Assembly (NCBI GenBank): GCA_964480725.1
Contig: CAYZQO010000011.1
Location: forward strand, 41,172-105,171
Length of the DNA stretch: 64,000 bases
Direction of reading: 5' to 3'
Source of the DNA: JAFGBI01 sp964480725
GTDB taxonomy: Bacteria; Myxococcota_A; Polyangia; Polyangiales; Polyangiaceae
Made by a program: the position numbers and the translations under genes. The notes beneath the pieces were generated by a model. That model had not been told where the DNA came from. It was given only the letters and a program-made list of their open reading frames with translations, and ran no database searches. This document shows positions 35,829 through 44,707 of the stretch, in pieces (the first letter of the stretch is position 1; each line of letters opens with the position of its first letter).

Positions 35829-36827
35829 TCACTTGGTCGCCATGTGAGCGATGAGGTCGAGCACCTTGTTCGAATAGGCCCACTCGTTATCGTACCAGGC
35901 CACGAGCTTCACGAAGGTGTCGCTGAGCTGGATGCCGGCCTTCTTGTCGAAGATCGAGGTCCGCGAGTCCCCGATGAAGTCGGTGGAAACCACGTCCTCC
36001 TCGGTGTAGCCGAGGATGCCCTTGAGCTCGCCCTCGGAGGCGGCCTTGAGCGCGGCCGCGATCTCATCGTACTTCGCCGCTTTGGCAAGACGGACGGTGA
36101 GATCCACCACGGAGACATTGGGGGTCGGCACGCGCAGCGCCATACCGGTGAGCTTGCCGTTGAGCGACGGGATCACCTTGCCCACGGCCTTCGCCGCGCC
36201 GGTCGAGGAGGGGATGATGTTCTGGCTGGCGCCGCGCCCGCCGCGCCAGTCCTTGGCCGAAGGAGCGTCGACGGTCTTCTGCGTCGCGGTGACCGAGTGA
36301 ATCGTCGTCATCAGGCCCTCGAGGATGCCGAACTGGTCGTGGACAACCTTGGCGAGGGGCGCGAGGCAGTTCGTGGTGCAGGACGCGTTGGAGACGATGT
36401 CCTGGCCGGCGTAGGTGGTGTGGTTCACCCCCATCACGAACATTGGGGTCTGGTCCTTGGACGGCGCGGACATGACGACGCGCTTGGCGCCCGCCGTGAT
36501 GTGACTGCGCGCCTTGGCGTCGTCGAGGAAGAGGCCCGTGGACTCCACGACGTACTCGCCGCCGACCTCGTTCCACTTCAGCGCCGCCGGATCCCGCTCG
36601 GCGGTGACGCGGATGGCCTTGCCGTTGACGACGAGCTTGCCATCCTTCACGTCGACCGTGCCCTGGAACTGGCCGTGCGTGGAGTCGTACTTGAGCATGT
36701 ACGCGATGTAGCCGATGTCGAGCAGATCGTTGACGCCGACGATTTCTACGTCCTTGCGCGCCTGCGCGGCGCGGAAGACGAGGCGGCCGATGCGTCCGAA
36801 GCCGTTGATACCTACCTTGATGGTCAT
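35829..36827 (-). CDS. gap: Glyceraldehyde-3-phosphate dehydrogenase
   Basis: A 332-residue NAD-dependent dehydrogenase of glycolysis. The N-terminal INGFGRIGRLVFR nucleotide motif and the active-site SNASCTTNCLAPLAK are intact, and the C-terminal WYDNEWAYSNKV is present. The ATG at 36827 begins MTIKVGING and has AGAGG about nine bases upstream; the long upstream extension is noise. Unlike the pfp-fba-pgk-tpiA block it stands alone, about 4.4 kb beyond pfp on the same strand. Confidence 0.97.
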   Translation of the reverse strand: MTIKVGINGFGRIGRLVFRAAQARKDVEIVGVNDLLDIGYIAYMLKYDSTHGQFQGTVDVKDGKLVVNGKAIRVTAERDPAALKWNEVGGEYVVESTGLFLDDAKARSHITAGAKRVVMSAPSKDQTPMFVMGVNHTTYAGQDIVSNASCTTNCLAPLAKVVHDQFGILEGLMTTIHSVTATQKTVDAPSAKDWRGGRGASQNIIPSSTGAAKAVGKVIPSLNGKLTGMALRVPTPNVSVVDLTVRLAKAAKYDEIAAALKAASEGELKGILGYTEEDVVSTDFIGDSRTSIFDKKAGIQLSDTFVKLVAWYDNEWAYSNKVLDLIAHMATK

Positions 36828-37152
36828 CTCGAGTACCTCTTCTATCGGGGGGCTGGGCGGAGGGGGCTCCGATCCGGGCACCGGGTCGCGGCTGGCTCGG
36901 ACCTCCGAGACGCCGGGGGCGGCGACGCCGCCCGTACCCGGAATACGGAGCGCGTAATAGTGGTGTGCGCGGGGCGGAGCAAGCGTGCGGTGCCAACGGG
37001 GCCCCCCGCGACCCCCGAGCCCGCGCCGGGCGCGGCGCCCCCGGGCCGCTCCCCTTGCCACCGCAGGGTGCGCCGACGTTCAGCGTCGGTGGCGGAGGCC
37101 CGACCGCCGGACCCTAGCTGCCGCTGCGTGACAATTTTCCGCCGCTGGGGAC
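36828..37152. other. Divergent intergenic region, 325 bases
   Basis: Lies between gap (minus) and the tandem kinase gene (plus) and should hold promoters for both. The local drop in GC around the sequence tgacaatttt (37129-37138) is the only obvious feature. No gene is supported. Confidence 0.4.
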
Positions 37153-40100
37153 GTGGACCGGGCTCGGTGGGCGCGGCCAGTGGGCGGGACCGGGTGGCCG
37201 ACGAGCCCGCCGGACCGGCTCGACGCGAGCGGGGGATCCGGCGTGGTCCTGGATGGGGACCGCGGTAGGCTGCCGAGAGCGGCGCTGGTGCGCGGCGGAG
37301 GACGAGGGTTGCAGCTGGAAGCGCGGGCATCGACGGAGCGGGTCGGGACGACCGTCGGGGGCCGGTGGCTCCTCGAGCGCGTCATCGGCGTGGGGGCGAG
37401 CGCCACCGTCTTCGCGGCCTCGGACCCCGCCGGACAGCGTGCCGCGGTGAAGGTGCTCCACGCCGGGATCACGGTCGACGACGAGCTCCGCGCCCGGTTT
37501 CTCCGCGAGGCGGAGCTGACGGCCCGGCTCGATCACCCCGGGATCGTACGCCTCCTCGACCACGACACCCACGACCCATCGGCGGCCTACCTCGCCATGG
37601 AGCTGCTCGAAGGGGAGACACTCGGGGCGCGCGCCCAGCGCCTCGGAGCCCTCCCGCTCGACGAACTGCTCGGGATCGCCGATCAGATGCTCGACGCGCT
37701 CGCCGCGGCGCACGCCGTCGGGGTGGTCCATCGCGATCTGAAGCCGGAGAACGTCTTCGTCACCGAGAACGGGAGCGTCCGGCTGCTCGATTTCGGGATC
37801 GCGCGGCTGCTCGGCCCGGGCCGTGGCCCGGGCACGCGCGCCGGGCTCACGCTCGGCACCGCCGCGTACATGTCCCCCGAACAGGCCTTGGGCCGCAACG
37901 AGGAGGTCGACGCGCGCACGGACCTCTTCGCCCTCGGCGCCATCCTCTTCGTGCTCCTCTCGGGGCGGCGCATCCACGAGGCCCACACCGACGGCGAGAT
38001 CGTCCTGGCGATGGCCACCCGTCCCGCCCCCTCGTTCGCGACCGTCAGCCCCGAAACCCCCGCCAACGTGGCAGCGGTGATCGACCTCGCGCTCGGGTTC
38101 GACCGCAACGCCCGATACCCGGACGCGAACACCATGCAGCGCGACGTGCGGGCCGCGCGCGCGGGACGCCCGCCACCGCACGCCGGGAGCGCCCTCGCCG
38201 CCGCCAGCTTGCCCACGCTCGCGCCCGGAACCGTCGGGACGAGCCCCCACGCTGGCGCGCCGTCCCCCGAAGCGCCGCCCCCCACGGGGATCGGCGCGAC
38301 CGCGAGCGCGACGGGGCTCGACGCGGGCGACGGAGCGACGGATCTGGTCGGGACCACCATCGCGGGTCGTTACCGGATCGATCGCCTGCTCGGGAGCGGT
38401 GGGATGGGCGCCGTCTACCGGGCGGAGCACGTCCACATGCGCAAGACGGTGGCGCTGAAGGTCCTGCACCGGGAAATGACGCTGGTCCCCGAGGTGGTCG
38501 CCCGCTTCGAGCGCGAGGCGATCGCAGCGTCCCGCGTCGACCACCCGAACGTGGTCGCGGCGACCGATTTCGGCAAGCTGGAGGCGGGCGGGTTCTACCT
38601 CGTGCTCGAGTTCGTCGAGGGCCGGAGCCTGCGCGCCCTGCTCGACGCGGAGGGGGCGCTCGCCCCGGACCGGGCGGCGCGCATCGCCGTGCAGATCGCG
38701 AGCGCGCTCGCCGAGGCCCACGCCCAAGGGATCGTGCACCGCGACCTGAAGCCCGACAACGTGATGCTGGTGGAGCGCCCGGAGAACCCCGAACACGTCA
38801 AGGTGCTCGACTTCGGGATCGCCAAGGTGGCTGCCAGCGATCTGGCGGGACAGCCCGCGCTCACCCGCTTCGGCTCCGTCTTCGGCACGCCGGAGTACAT
38901 GTCGCCCGAGCAGGCGATGGGCACCGCCGTCGACCACCGCGCCGACCTCTACGCCCTCGGCATCCTGCTCCACGAGATGCTCGCGGGAGAGACCCCGTTC
39001 CACGACGACGACCTGATGGCGGTGCTGGCCCGGCAGATGACCGCGCCACCACCACCCCTACCCCCTTCGGTACCGCCGGCGCTTCGTGCCGTGGTGGACC
39101 AACTCCTGGCCAAGCGGCCCGAAGAGCGACCCCCGAACGCCGACGCGGTCGTCGCCGGCCTGGCACCGATCGCGGGCGCGTGGGGCGCGCCGTTCTCACG
39201 GACGGGTGTCGCGCTCGCGGCGCCGGTACCGGCGCCGCTCGTGTCCAGCCACGGCGCTGCGACCGCGCCCTGGGTGCTCGCGGTCCGGGCCGCGGCGGGC
39301 CGCGCGCGCGACGCGCTCGGGCCCACGCGCGACGCGGCCTGGGCGGCGCTGCTCCGCCCGATCCGCGTCGGGCCGCGGCAGCTCCCGGGCTGGACGCTGC
39401 TCGTAGCCGGGCTCGCCCTGGTCCTGGGCGGCGTCCTCGGCGCAGCGCTCCTCTCGCCCGCTCACGACCGCGCGAGGCTCGGCGCCACGCTGGCGGACGA
39501 TCCGTCAGAAGCGGCCACGAGCGCGCAAGCGATCGCGATCATCCAGGCCCGCCCGGAGGCGGAGCGAACGGCGAGCGACTGGCGTGCGCTCGCCCTCGAG
39601 CACGCGGCGAACGAGGATCTCGGCAGCGCCCTCACCGCCCTGCGCCGCGCCATCGCGGGCGAACGGAAGCTGGCCAACGACCCCGCGCTGGTGGCGCTGG
39701 TCCGTCGCGCCGCCGACGACCCCGAGCAGACGACCACGGCCCTGGACCTCGCCGCCACCATGGGCGGCCCCGGCGCCGACGTGCTCTTCAGCGTCTGGAG
39801 CGCGGCGCAGGGCGACCCCGCGCGGCGAACCGCGGCGACGCTCGCCGAGGAGCGGCTCGGACGCCCGGATGTGCGCTCCCAGGCGTCGGAAGCGCTGTCG
39901 GTCGCCCTCGAACTCCGACCGGGCAAGACCTGCCTCGAGTACAAGCGGCTCATGCCGAAGGCGGTCGCACACGCCGATGCAAGGGCGGAACCCTACCTCG
40001 CCAAGCTCTCGAAGCGAGAACTCTGCCGGGCGGGTGGCCGCTTCTCGTTCCGCCAGGTCGACTGCTGGGCGTGCCTGCGCGCGGACTCGGACCTCCCCAA

Positions 40101-40155
40101 GGCGCTCGAGCGCGCCCGACGGACGCCGGCGCCCCGCTTCGACCCGGAGCGGTAG
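37153..40155 (+). CDS. Tandem two-domain Ser/Thr protein kinase with transmembrane helix
   Basis: A 1000-residue protein with two complete Hanks-type kinase domains in one chain. Domain 1 (about 66-335) has AAVKVLH, HRDLKPEN (His193, Asp195), LDFGIARL and GTAAYMSPEQ. Domain 2 (about 399-673) has GSGGMGAVY, ALKVLH, HRDLKPDN (His529, Asp531), LDFGIAKV and GTPEYMSPEQ. An Ala/Pro-rich linker joins them. One transmembrane helix (about 745-770) leads to a helical, probably periplasmic domain with a DCWAC motif near the end. That last domain resembles the protein at 16146-17576. The GTG at 37153 has no ribosome-binding site, but base use from there looks coding; a TTG at 37309 with GGAGG seven bases upstream would start just before domain 1. 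Confidence 0.92.
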   Translation: MDRARWARPVGGTGWPTSPPDRLDASGGSGVVLDGDRGRLPRAALVRGGGRGLQLEARASTERVGTTVGGRWLLERVIGVGASATVFAASDPAGQRAAVKVLHAGITVDDELRARFLREAELTARLDHPGIVRLLDHDTHDPSAAYLAMELLEGETLGARAQRLGALPLDELLGIADQMLDALAAAHAVGVVHRDLKPENVFVTENGSVRLLDFGIARLLGPGRGPGTRAGLTLGTAAYMSPEQALGRNEEVDARTDLFALGAILFVLLSGRRIHEAHTDGEIVLAMATRPAPSFATVSPETPANVAAVIDLALGFDRNARYPDANTMQRDVRAARAGRPPPHAGSALAAASLPTLAPGTVGTSPHAGAPSPEAPPPTGIGATASATGLDAGDGATDLVGTTIAGRYRIDRLLGSGGMGAVYRAEHVHMRKTVALKVLHREMTLVPEVVARFEREAIAASRVDHPNVVAATDFGKLEAGGFYLVLEFVEGRSLRALLDAEGALAPDRAARIAVQIASALAEAHAQGIVHRDLKPDNVMLVERPENPEHVKVLDFGIAKVAASDLAGQPALTRFGSVFGTPEYMSPEQAMGTAVDHRADLYALGILLHEMLAGETPFHDDDLMAVLARQMTAPPPPLPPSVPPALRAVVDQLLAKRPEERPPNADAVVAGLAPIAGAWGAPFSRTGVALAAPVPAPLVSSHGAATAPWVLAVRAAAGRARDALGPTRDAAWAALLRPIRVGPRQLPGWTLLVAGLALVLGGVLGAALLSPAHDRARLGATLADDPSEAATSAQAIAIIQARPEAERTASDWRALALEHAANEDLGSALTALRRAIAGERKLANDPALVALVRRAADDPEQTTTALDLAATMGGPGADVLFSVWSAAQGDPARRTAATLAEERLGRPDVRSQASEALSVALELRPGKTCLEYKRLMPKAVAHADARAEPYLAKLSKRELCRAGGRFSFRQVDCWACLRADSDLPKALERARRTPAPRFDPER

Positions 40156-40246
40156 CGACGACCCAAAGCGGCAAAAACCCCGCGCGCCCACCCCCGCAGG
40201 CGCCGTGCATGGCCCCGAGCCGGGGGCTCGTGATAAGCGTGGGCCC

Positions 40247-41110
40247 GTGACTCCACTCACGGGCTCGGCCCCCAACATCGCTATCTACTGCGACTACGAG
40301 AACGTCGCGCTCGGCGCCCGAGACGCCAAGCTCGACGGGTTCGACGTCGGCCTGGTCATCGCGCGCCTGCTCGACAAGGGAAAGATCATCGTCAAGAAGG
40401 CGTACGCGGACTGGGACCGCTACAAGGGCGATCGGCGGCGGCTCCACGAGGCGGCGTTCGAGCTCATCGAAATCCCCCACGTCTCCTACTCCGGCAAGAA
40501 CTCCGCGGACATCCGGCTGGTCGTCGACGCGCTCGACCTCTGCTACACCAAAAGCCACGTCGAGATGTTCGCCATCGTCTCCGGCGACAGCGACTTCTCC
40601 CCGTTGGTGAGCAAGCTCCGGGAGAACGACAAGCGCGTGATCGGGCTCGGGGTGAAGAACTCGAGCAGTGACCTCTTGATCGCGAACTGCGACGAGTTCA
40701 TCTACTACGACGATCTGGTGCGGGAGAAGCGCGCCTCCAGCGAGTCCGTCGCGCGGCGGGGCAAGGTGCTGGATCGCGCCGAGGGTACCGGCGCCAAGCC
40801 GCGCTCCGCCAAGGCCAAGACGAAGGCGGACGGGTCGAAGGAGGACGACGTGGAGGCGCGGCGCCTCGAGGGGCTGGAACTCGTCCTGGAGACGGTCGAG
40901 TCGCTCTTCCGCGATCGCGACGAGAGCCTCTGGGGCTCGATGGTGAAGCAGACCATCAAGCGCAAGCGCCCGACGTTCTCCGAGTCGTTCCACGGCTACC
41001 GGAGCTTCAACGCCCTGCTCGAAGACGCCGAGCAGCGGGGAATGCTCGAGATCGAGAAGGATCAGAAGTCGGGCGGGTACCTGATCGTGTCCTTCGGACC
41101 GAAGGCCTGA
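40247..41110 (+). CDS. NYN-domain and OST-HTH (LOTUS) protein
   Basis: A 287-residue protein. Residues about 9-165 are a NYN/PIN-like domain (IAIYCDYENVALG, SADIRLVVDALDL, FAIVSGDSDFSPLVSKLRE) with the conserved acidic residues of that nuclease fold. A Lys/Glu-rich linker leads to a C-terminal OST-HTH/LOTUS domain (about 205-285, GSMVKQTIKRKRPTFSES, YRSFNALLEDAEQRG). This is the bacterial LabA/DUF88-type layout: the first domain may cut RNA and the second is thought to bind RNA. The start is GTG at 40247, about 90 bases after the kinase gene on the same strand. Confidence 0.93.
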   Translation: MTPLTGSAPNIAIYCDYENVALGARDAKLDGFDVGLVIARLLDKGKIIVKKAYADWDRYKGDRRRLHEAAFELIEIPHVSYSGKNSADIRLVVDALDLCYTKSHVEMFAIVSGDSDFSPLVSKLRENDKRVIGLGVKNSSSDLLIANCDEFIYYDDLVREKRASSESVARRGKVLDRAEGTGAKPRSAKAKTKADGSKEDDVEARRLEGLELVLETVESLFRDRDESLWGSMVKQTIKRKRPTFSESFHGYRSFNALLEDAEQRGMLEIEKDQKSGGYLIVSFGPKA

Positions 41111-41159
41111 GCCCACCAATGCGCCGTCGCCACCGCCCCGCAGCCCTGAGCGGGCGCCG

Positions 41160-42311
41160 TCACGCGCGGGCGGGCGGGTCGTAGGCGCAGGCCGGGTCCT
41201 CGGCGAACGGGTCGCCGTGAACGGCGAGCGCGCGGGCGCGGGAGCCGCCACAGACGTCCGCGTGCTCGCAGCGACCACAGCGGCCGCCGAGGCGCGTCGG
41301 GTCGCGCAGCGCCCGCATCAGCTCCGGGTCGCGGTAGAGCTCCGCCAACGGCCGCTCGCGGACGTTCCCGACGGCGACGGGGAAGAAGCCCGAAGGGAAC
41401 ACCTCGCCGAGGTGGGAGACGAAGCAGAAGCCCTTGCCGGAGTTGATCCCCTTGGCGCGCGCGCCGAAGGACTCGTGCGTCGAGAGCTCCCGCGAGAGCT
41501 GCGCGGGGATGGCCGACCCGGAGCGGCCCATCCCCGCGGGGTGACCGCCATTGGCGGAGTCAGCGCCCGCCCTGCCCCGCCGCTCGAGCACGTAGCGGCG
41601 GTAGTGCGGCGCCTCGGTGACCTTGATCAGGAACCGGACGCGGAGCGAGGTGGCGTAGAGGCTCGCGAAGAGCCGCTCGTGCTGCGCCGCGCTGAGCGGC
41701 GAGAGCACCGTCCCGCGCCCCACCGGAACGAGGGAGAAGACCTCCCAGAAGACCACCCCGAGCGACTCGACCAGCGCGGTCATCGGCTCGATATCATCAA
41801 AGTTGTGGGCAGCGAAGGTCGTATTGATCTGAAGCGGCAGCCCCAGCTCGTGTGCCCAGGACACCGCCTGCATCGTCCGCGCGAAGGTGCCCGGAACCTG
41901 GCGGAACCCATCGTGGCGGGCCGCCGTCGAGCCGTCGAGCGAGAAGGCCAGCTGGTCGAGCCCGGCGTCGGCGAGCTCCGCCAGCCGGGCCCGGGTCAGC
42001 CGTGGAGTCGCGGCGGGGATAGTCGCCATCCGAAGCCCGAGCGATTTTCCGTGCCGCACGAGCTCGGCCAGGTCCGCGCGCTCGAGGGGATCGCCGCCCG
42101 ACAGGACGCAGACCGGCGCGCCGAGTGCTCGGATCTGGCCGAGCAGCACTTTTCCCTCCTCGGTCGAGAGCTCGAGGGGATCGGGCACCTCGATCGCCTC
42201 CGCTCGGCAGTGCTGGCAGGCGAGGGCGCAGGCCCGCGTCACCTCCCAGATGACCAGGAACGGGCTGGTGGCAAAATCGAGGCTGGCGAAGGAGAGCGGG
42301 TGTGGGCTCAT
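41160..42311 (-). CDS. Radical SAM/SPASM protein, TIGR04053-like
   Basis: A 383-residue radical S-adenosylmethionine enzyme. The N-terminal 4Fe-4S motif is C28-x3-C32-x2-C35 in TRACALACQHC. LSGGDPL (SAM-binding) and SLDGSTAARHDGF follow, and the C-terminal SPASM-type region has CGRCEHADVCGGSRARA for auxiliary clusters. The sequence matches the pattern I recall for TIGR04053, whose substrates are not established; some relatives modify peptides or tetrapyrroles. No obvious precursor peptide is adjacent. The ATG at 42311 starts MSPHPLSF; the upstream frame is noise. Convergent with the NYN gene. Confidence 0.9.
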   Translation of the reverse strand: MSPHPLSFASLDFATSPFLVIWEVTRACALACQHCRAEAIEVPDPLELSTEEGKVLLGQIRALGAPVCVLSGGDPLERADLAELVRHGKSLGLRMATIPAATPRLTRARLAELADAGLDQLAFSLDGSTAARHDGFRQVPGTFARTMQAVSWAHELGLPLQINTTFAAHNFDDIEPMTALVESLGVVFWEVFSLVPVGRGTVLSPLSAAQHERLFASLYATSLRVRFLIKVTEAPHYRRYVLERRGRAGADSANGGHPAGMGRSGSAIPAQLSRELSTHESFGARAKGINSGKGFCFVSHLGEVFPSGFFPVAVGNVRERPLAELYRDPELMRALRDPTRLGGRCGRCEHADVCGGSRARALAVHGDPFAEDPACAYDPPARA

Positions 42312-42457
42312 GGCTCGGCTCGAGCGAGGGCCACCGGGGCCGGATCTCCCGATAGCAGCCCGTCGGCGGACTCGCCACGGCCCGCCCCGGACGGACCTCG
42401 TGTAAGCTCGGGCCGGATCCCGCCGTTGTCCAGCCGGGACCCGAGGACCCTCGCGCA

Positions 42458-43048
42458 ATGACTGCCTGGTTCGAACCCCGCCTCTTCAGCGCGCTCCTCC
42501 TGATCCTGCTCGCGCCAGGCTGTGCGCGAGCCATCTCGAGCCCAGCGAGGCCATCCTTCGCCGCGCCGCCCCCAGCCGAGCCGAGCGATCGCCCGGGGCA
42601 ACGCCTGGCCGAGCTCGAGCGCAGCCTCGCCGACAGCGAGGGTGAGCTCCTCGCGGCGCTCCCTTTCCCACCCGCGCTCCCCACTCCGCCGGCGCCCGCC
42701 ACGGCCATGCCGGCCGAAGAGGGCGTCTACGCCTCCGAGTCGGGTGACGCCGACGCGGAGCTCGAGGCCGCCGACGAGCCGCAGGCCGGGGCAAAGGCCG
42801 AGGCGCCGGCCGCCGCGCCTCCGGTGACGTCCACCGCCCCCGGCCAGGGCCCGCCGCGCGTCGGGCGGGCGCAGCGTGACGAGCCGCCCTGCGCGGTCGC
42901 CTGCCGAGCCCTCGACTCGATGAACCGCTCCGCGAAGCGCATCTGCGCCCTGGCCGGCGATGGCTCGACGTCCTGCGTCGACGCGCGCGAGCGGGTTGCG
43001 GCCGCCCGCGACCGGGTCGCCGGGGCGGGCTGCGGCTGCGCCGGGTGA
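42458..43048 (+). CDS. Lipoprotein with Cys-rich C-terminus, unknown function
   Basis: A 196-residue exported protein. The signal peptide ends in LAPGC (lipobox-like). The middle is a Pro/Ala/Glu-rich low-complexity spacer. The last 50 residues (CAVACRALDSMNRSAKRICAL ending CGC) hold six cysteines and look like a small helical, disulfide- or metal-stabilised domain that I have seen in other Polyangia lipoproteins. Divergent from the radical SAM gene, 146 bases away, so shared regulation is possible. Confidence 0.7.
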   Translation: MTAWFEPRLFSALLLILLAPGCARAISSPARPSFAAPPPAEPSDRPGQRLAELERSLADSEGELLAALPFPPALPTPPAPATAMPAEEGVYASESGDADAELEAADEPQAGAKAEAPAAAPPVTSTAPGQGPPRVGRAQRDEPPCAVACRALDSMNRSAKRICALAGDGSTSCVDARERVAAARDRVAGAGCGCAG

Positions 43049-43123
43049 GCGCCGAGCCGCGCGGCGCTGGCGCTGGCGCACGGGGCTTTTCGGCCGCGCC
43101 CCTCACCCCGCGAGGACGCCGCG

Positions 43124-43525
43124 TCAGCCGGTGCTCAGCGGCGGCCGGAACTTGTAGCCGTAGACGACGATCCCCTTCGGCCCGTCCTCGCGCAGGCGAC
43201 GGGTCACCATCTCGACGGGCATCCCGATGGTGACAGCGTCGGGCTCGACCTCGGTGAGCTGCGCGGCGACCAGCGGCCCCTCCGCGAGGCGCACCAGGGC
43301 CACCAGGTAGGGCGCGTACTCGGCGAAGCCGTTCGGCCCCTGAAACACGGTCGAGTACGAGTAGATCTCGCCACGACCACTCAGCCGGCGCGGCTCGACC
43401 CCCTCGGCGCCACAGCGCGAGCAGAGGTCACGGGGTGGAAAGGAGACGGCGTCGCACTTCGGACACACCGTCCCCTCTAGCGCATAGCGAGCGCGCTGCG
43501 TCCGCCAGTTCCGGGGCACTTCCAT
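43124..43525 (-). CDS. DUF35 OB-fold protein with zinc ribbon (thiolase partner)
   Basis: A 133-residue protein. The N-terminal rubredoxin-like zinc ribbon has CPKC and CSRC, and the OB-fold body contains YSTVFQGPNGFAEYAPY. In archaea this family scaffolds a complex in which thiolase hands acetoacetyl-CoA directly to HMG-CoA synthase. It is the third gene after HMG-CoA synthase and thiolase, with only nine bases between it and the thiolase stop, so a complex with both is likely. Confidence 0.93.
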   Translation of the reverse strand: MEVPRNWRTQRARYALEGTVCPKCDAVSFPPRDLCSRCGAEGVEPRRLSGRGEIYSYSTVFQGPNGFAEYAPYLVALVRLAEGPLVAAQLTEVEPDAVTIGMPVEMVTRRLREDGPKGIVVYGYKFRPPLSTG

Positions 43526-43534
43526 GGCGCTCCT

Positions 43535-44692
43535 TTACCTCACCGCCTCGAGGATTGTGGTCACGACCGTGGCCCCGCTGCCGCCGATGTTCTGGGCCAT
43601 CCCCAGCGTGGCGCCGGCGATCTGGTTCTCGCCCGCGTCGCCCCGGAGCTGCAGGATCACCTCGACGATCTGGTAGACGCCGGTGGCGCCGACAGGGTGT
43701 CCCCGCGCCTTGAGCCCACCCATGGTGCTGAGCGGTAGGTCGCCGCCCCGGGCGATGGCGCCGCTCGACCCGAGCGTGACCGCGCGCCCGCGCTCGGCGA
43801 AGCCGGCCGCCTCGAGCGCCAGCACGGTCATGATCGAGAAGGCGTCGTGGGCCTCGAACAGGTCGATGTCGCCGGGAGCGACGCCGGCCACCTCGAAGGC
43901 CAGGCGCGCGCTCCGCACCGCGGCGGAGAGCTCGAGCGGGTCGCGCCGATCGTGAAGGGCTATGGTGTCCGTGCCGACAGCGCACGCGCGAACCCGCGCC
44001 GCCCGCCCGCGGAGGCCCCCCGCATGCTTCGCCGAGCAGAGGAGCACGGCTGCTGCCCCGTCGCAGACGGGCGAGCTATCGAGCACGGAGATCGGGTCGG
44101 CCACCATGGGCTGCCGCGCAAACTCGGCCGCGGTCACCGGGAAGCGGAACATCGCGTTCGGGTTGTGCACGGCGTTGGCGTGCGCGTTGACGATGAAGGG
44201 CGCGAAGTCATCGCGACTCAGCCGGTACTCGTGCAGGTAGCGCCGCATCAAGAGCGCGTTGATGGCCACGAAGGAGAGCCCGATCTGCGACTCGAAGTCC
44301 GCGTCCGCCGCCGAGGCCAACCCCTGCGTGACCTCCTTGCCCGGGCGGTCCGTCATCTTCTCGACGCCGACCACGAGCGCCGACTCCACGAGCCCGCTCG
44401 CGACCGCCAGGGTGGCAGCGCGGAACGCGGCGCCCCCGGAGGCGCAGGCGGCCTCGACGGCGATCGCCTCGACGCCGCTGAGCCCCGCATGCTCGGCGAT
44501 CAGCGGGCCGAGGTGGTGCTGACCGGAGAGGTCACCCGCCAGCATATTGCCGACGAAGAGCGCGTCGACTCGATCGGTCGCGGCATCCTTCAGCGCCGCG
44601 CGCGCGGCGGCGGCGCCGAGCTGGCGCAGCGACCGATCCCAGTGCTCGCCAACCTCGGTCTGCCCGATACCCACCGCGAAAACTTCGCTCAT
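43535..44692 (-). CDS. Thiolase (acetoacetyl-CoA thiolase type)
   Basis: A 385-residue thiolase-superfamily enzyme. The nucleophilic cysteine is in EAACASGGAAF, and the C-terminal GGLKARGHPVGATG carries the catalytic histidine; a second C-terminal cysteine region is in the IAGATLGMAQN segment. It is closer to SCP2/archaeal-type thiolases than to the biosynthetic PhaA type. It lies 15 bases downstream of HMG-CoA synthase and 9 bases before DUF35, which points to condensation of two acetyl-CoA for the mevalonate route rather than beta-oxidation. Confidence 0.93.
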   Translation of the reverse strand: MSEVFAVGIGQTEVGEHWDRSLRQLGAAAARAALKDAATDRVDALFVGNMLAGDLSGQHHLGPLIAEHAGLSGVEAIAVEAACASGGAAFRAATLAVASGLVESALVVGVEKMTDRPGKEVTQGLASAADADFESQIGLSFVAINALLMRRYLHEYRLSRDDFAPFIVNAHANAVHNPNAMFRFPVTAAEFARQPMVADPISVLDSSPVCDGAAAVLLCSAKHAGGLRGRAARVRACAVGTDTIALHDRRDPLELSAAVRSARLAFEVAGVAPGDIDLFEAHDAFSIMTVLALEAAGFAERGRAVTLGSSGAIARGGDLPLSTMGGLKARGHPVGATGVYQIVEVILQLRGDAGENQIAGATLGMAQNIGGSGATVVTTILEAVR

Positions 44693-44707
44693 GGCCGCTT
44701 CATCCGC

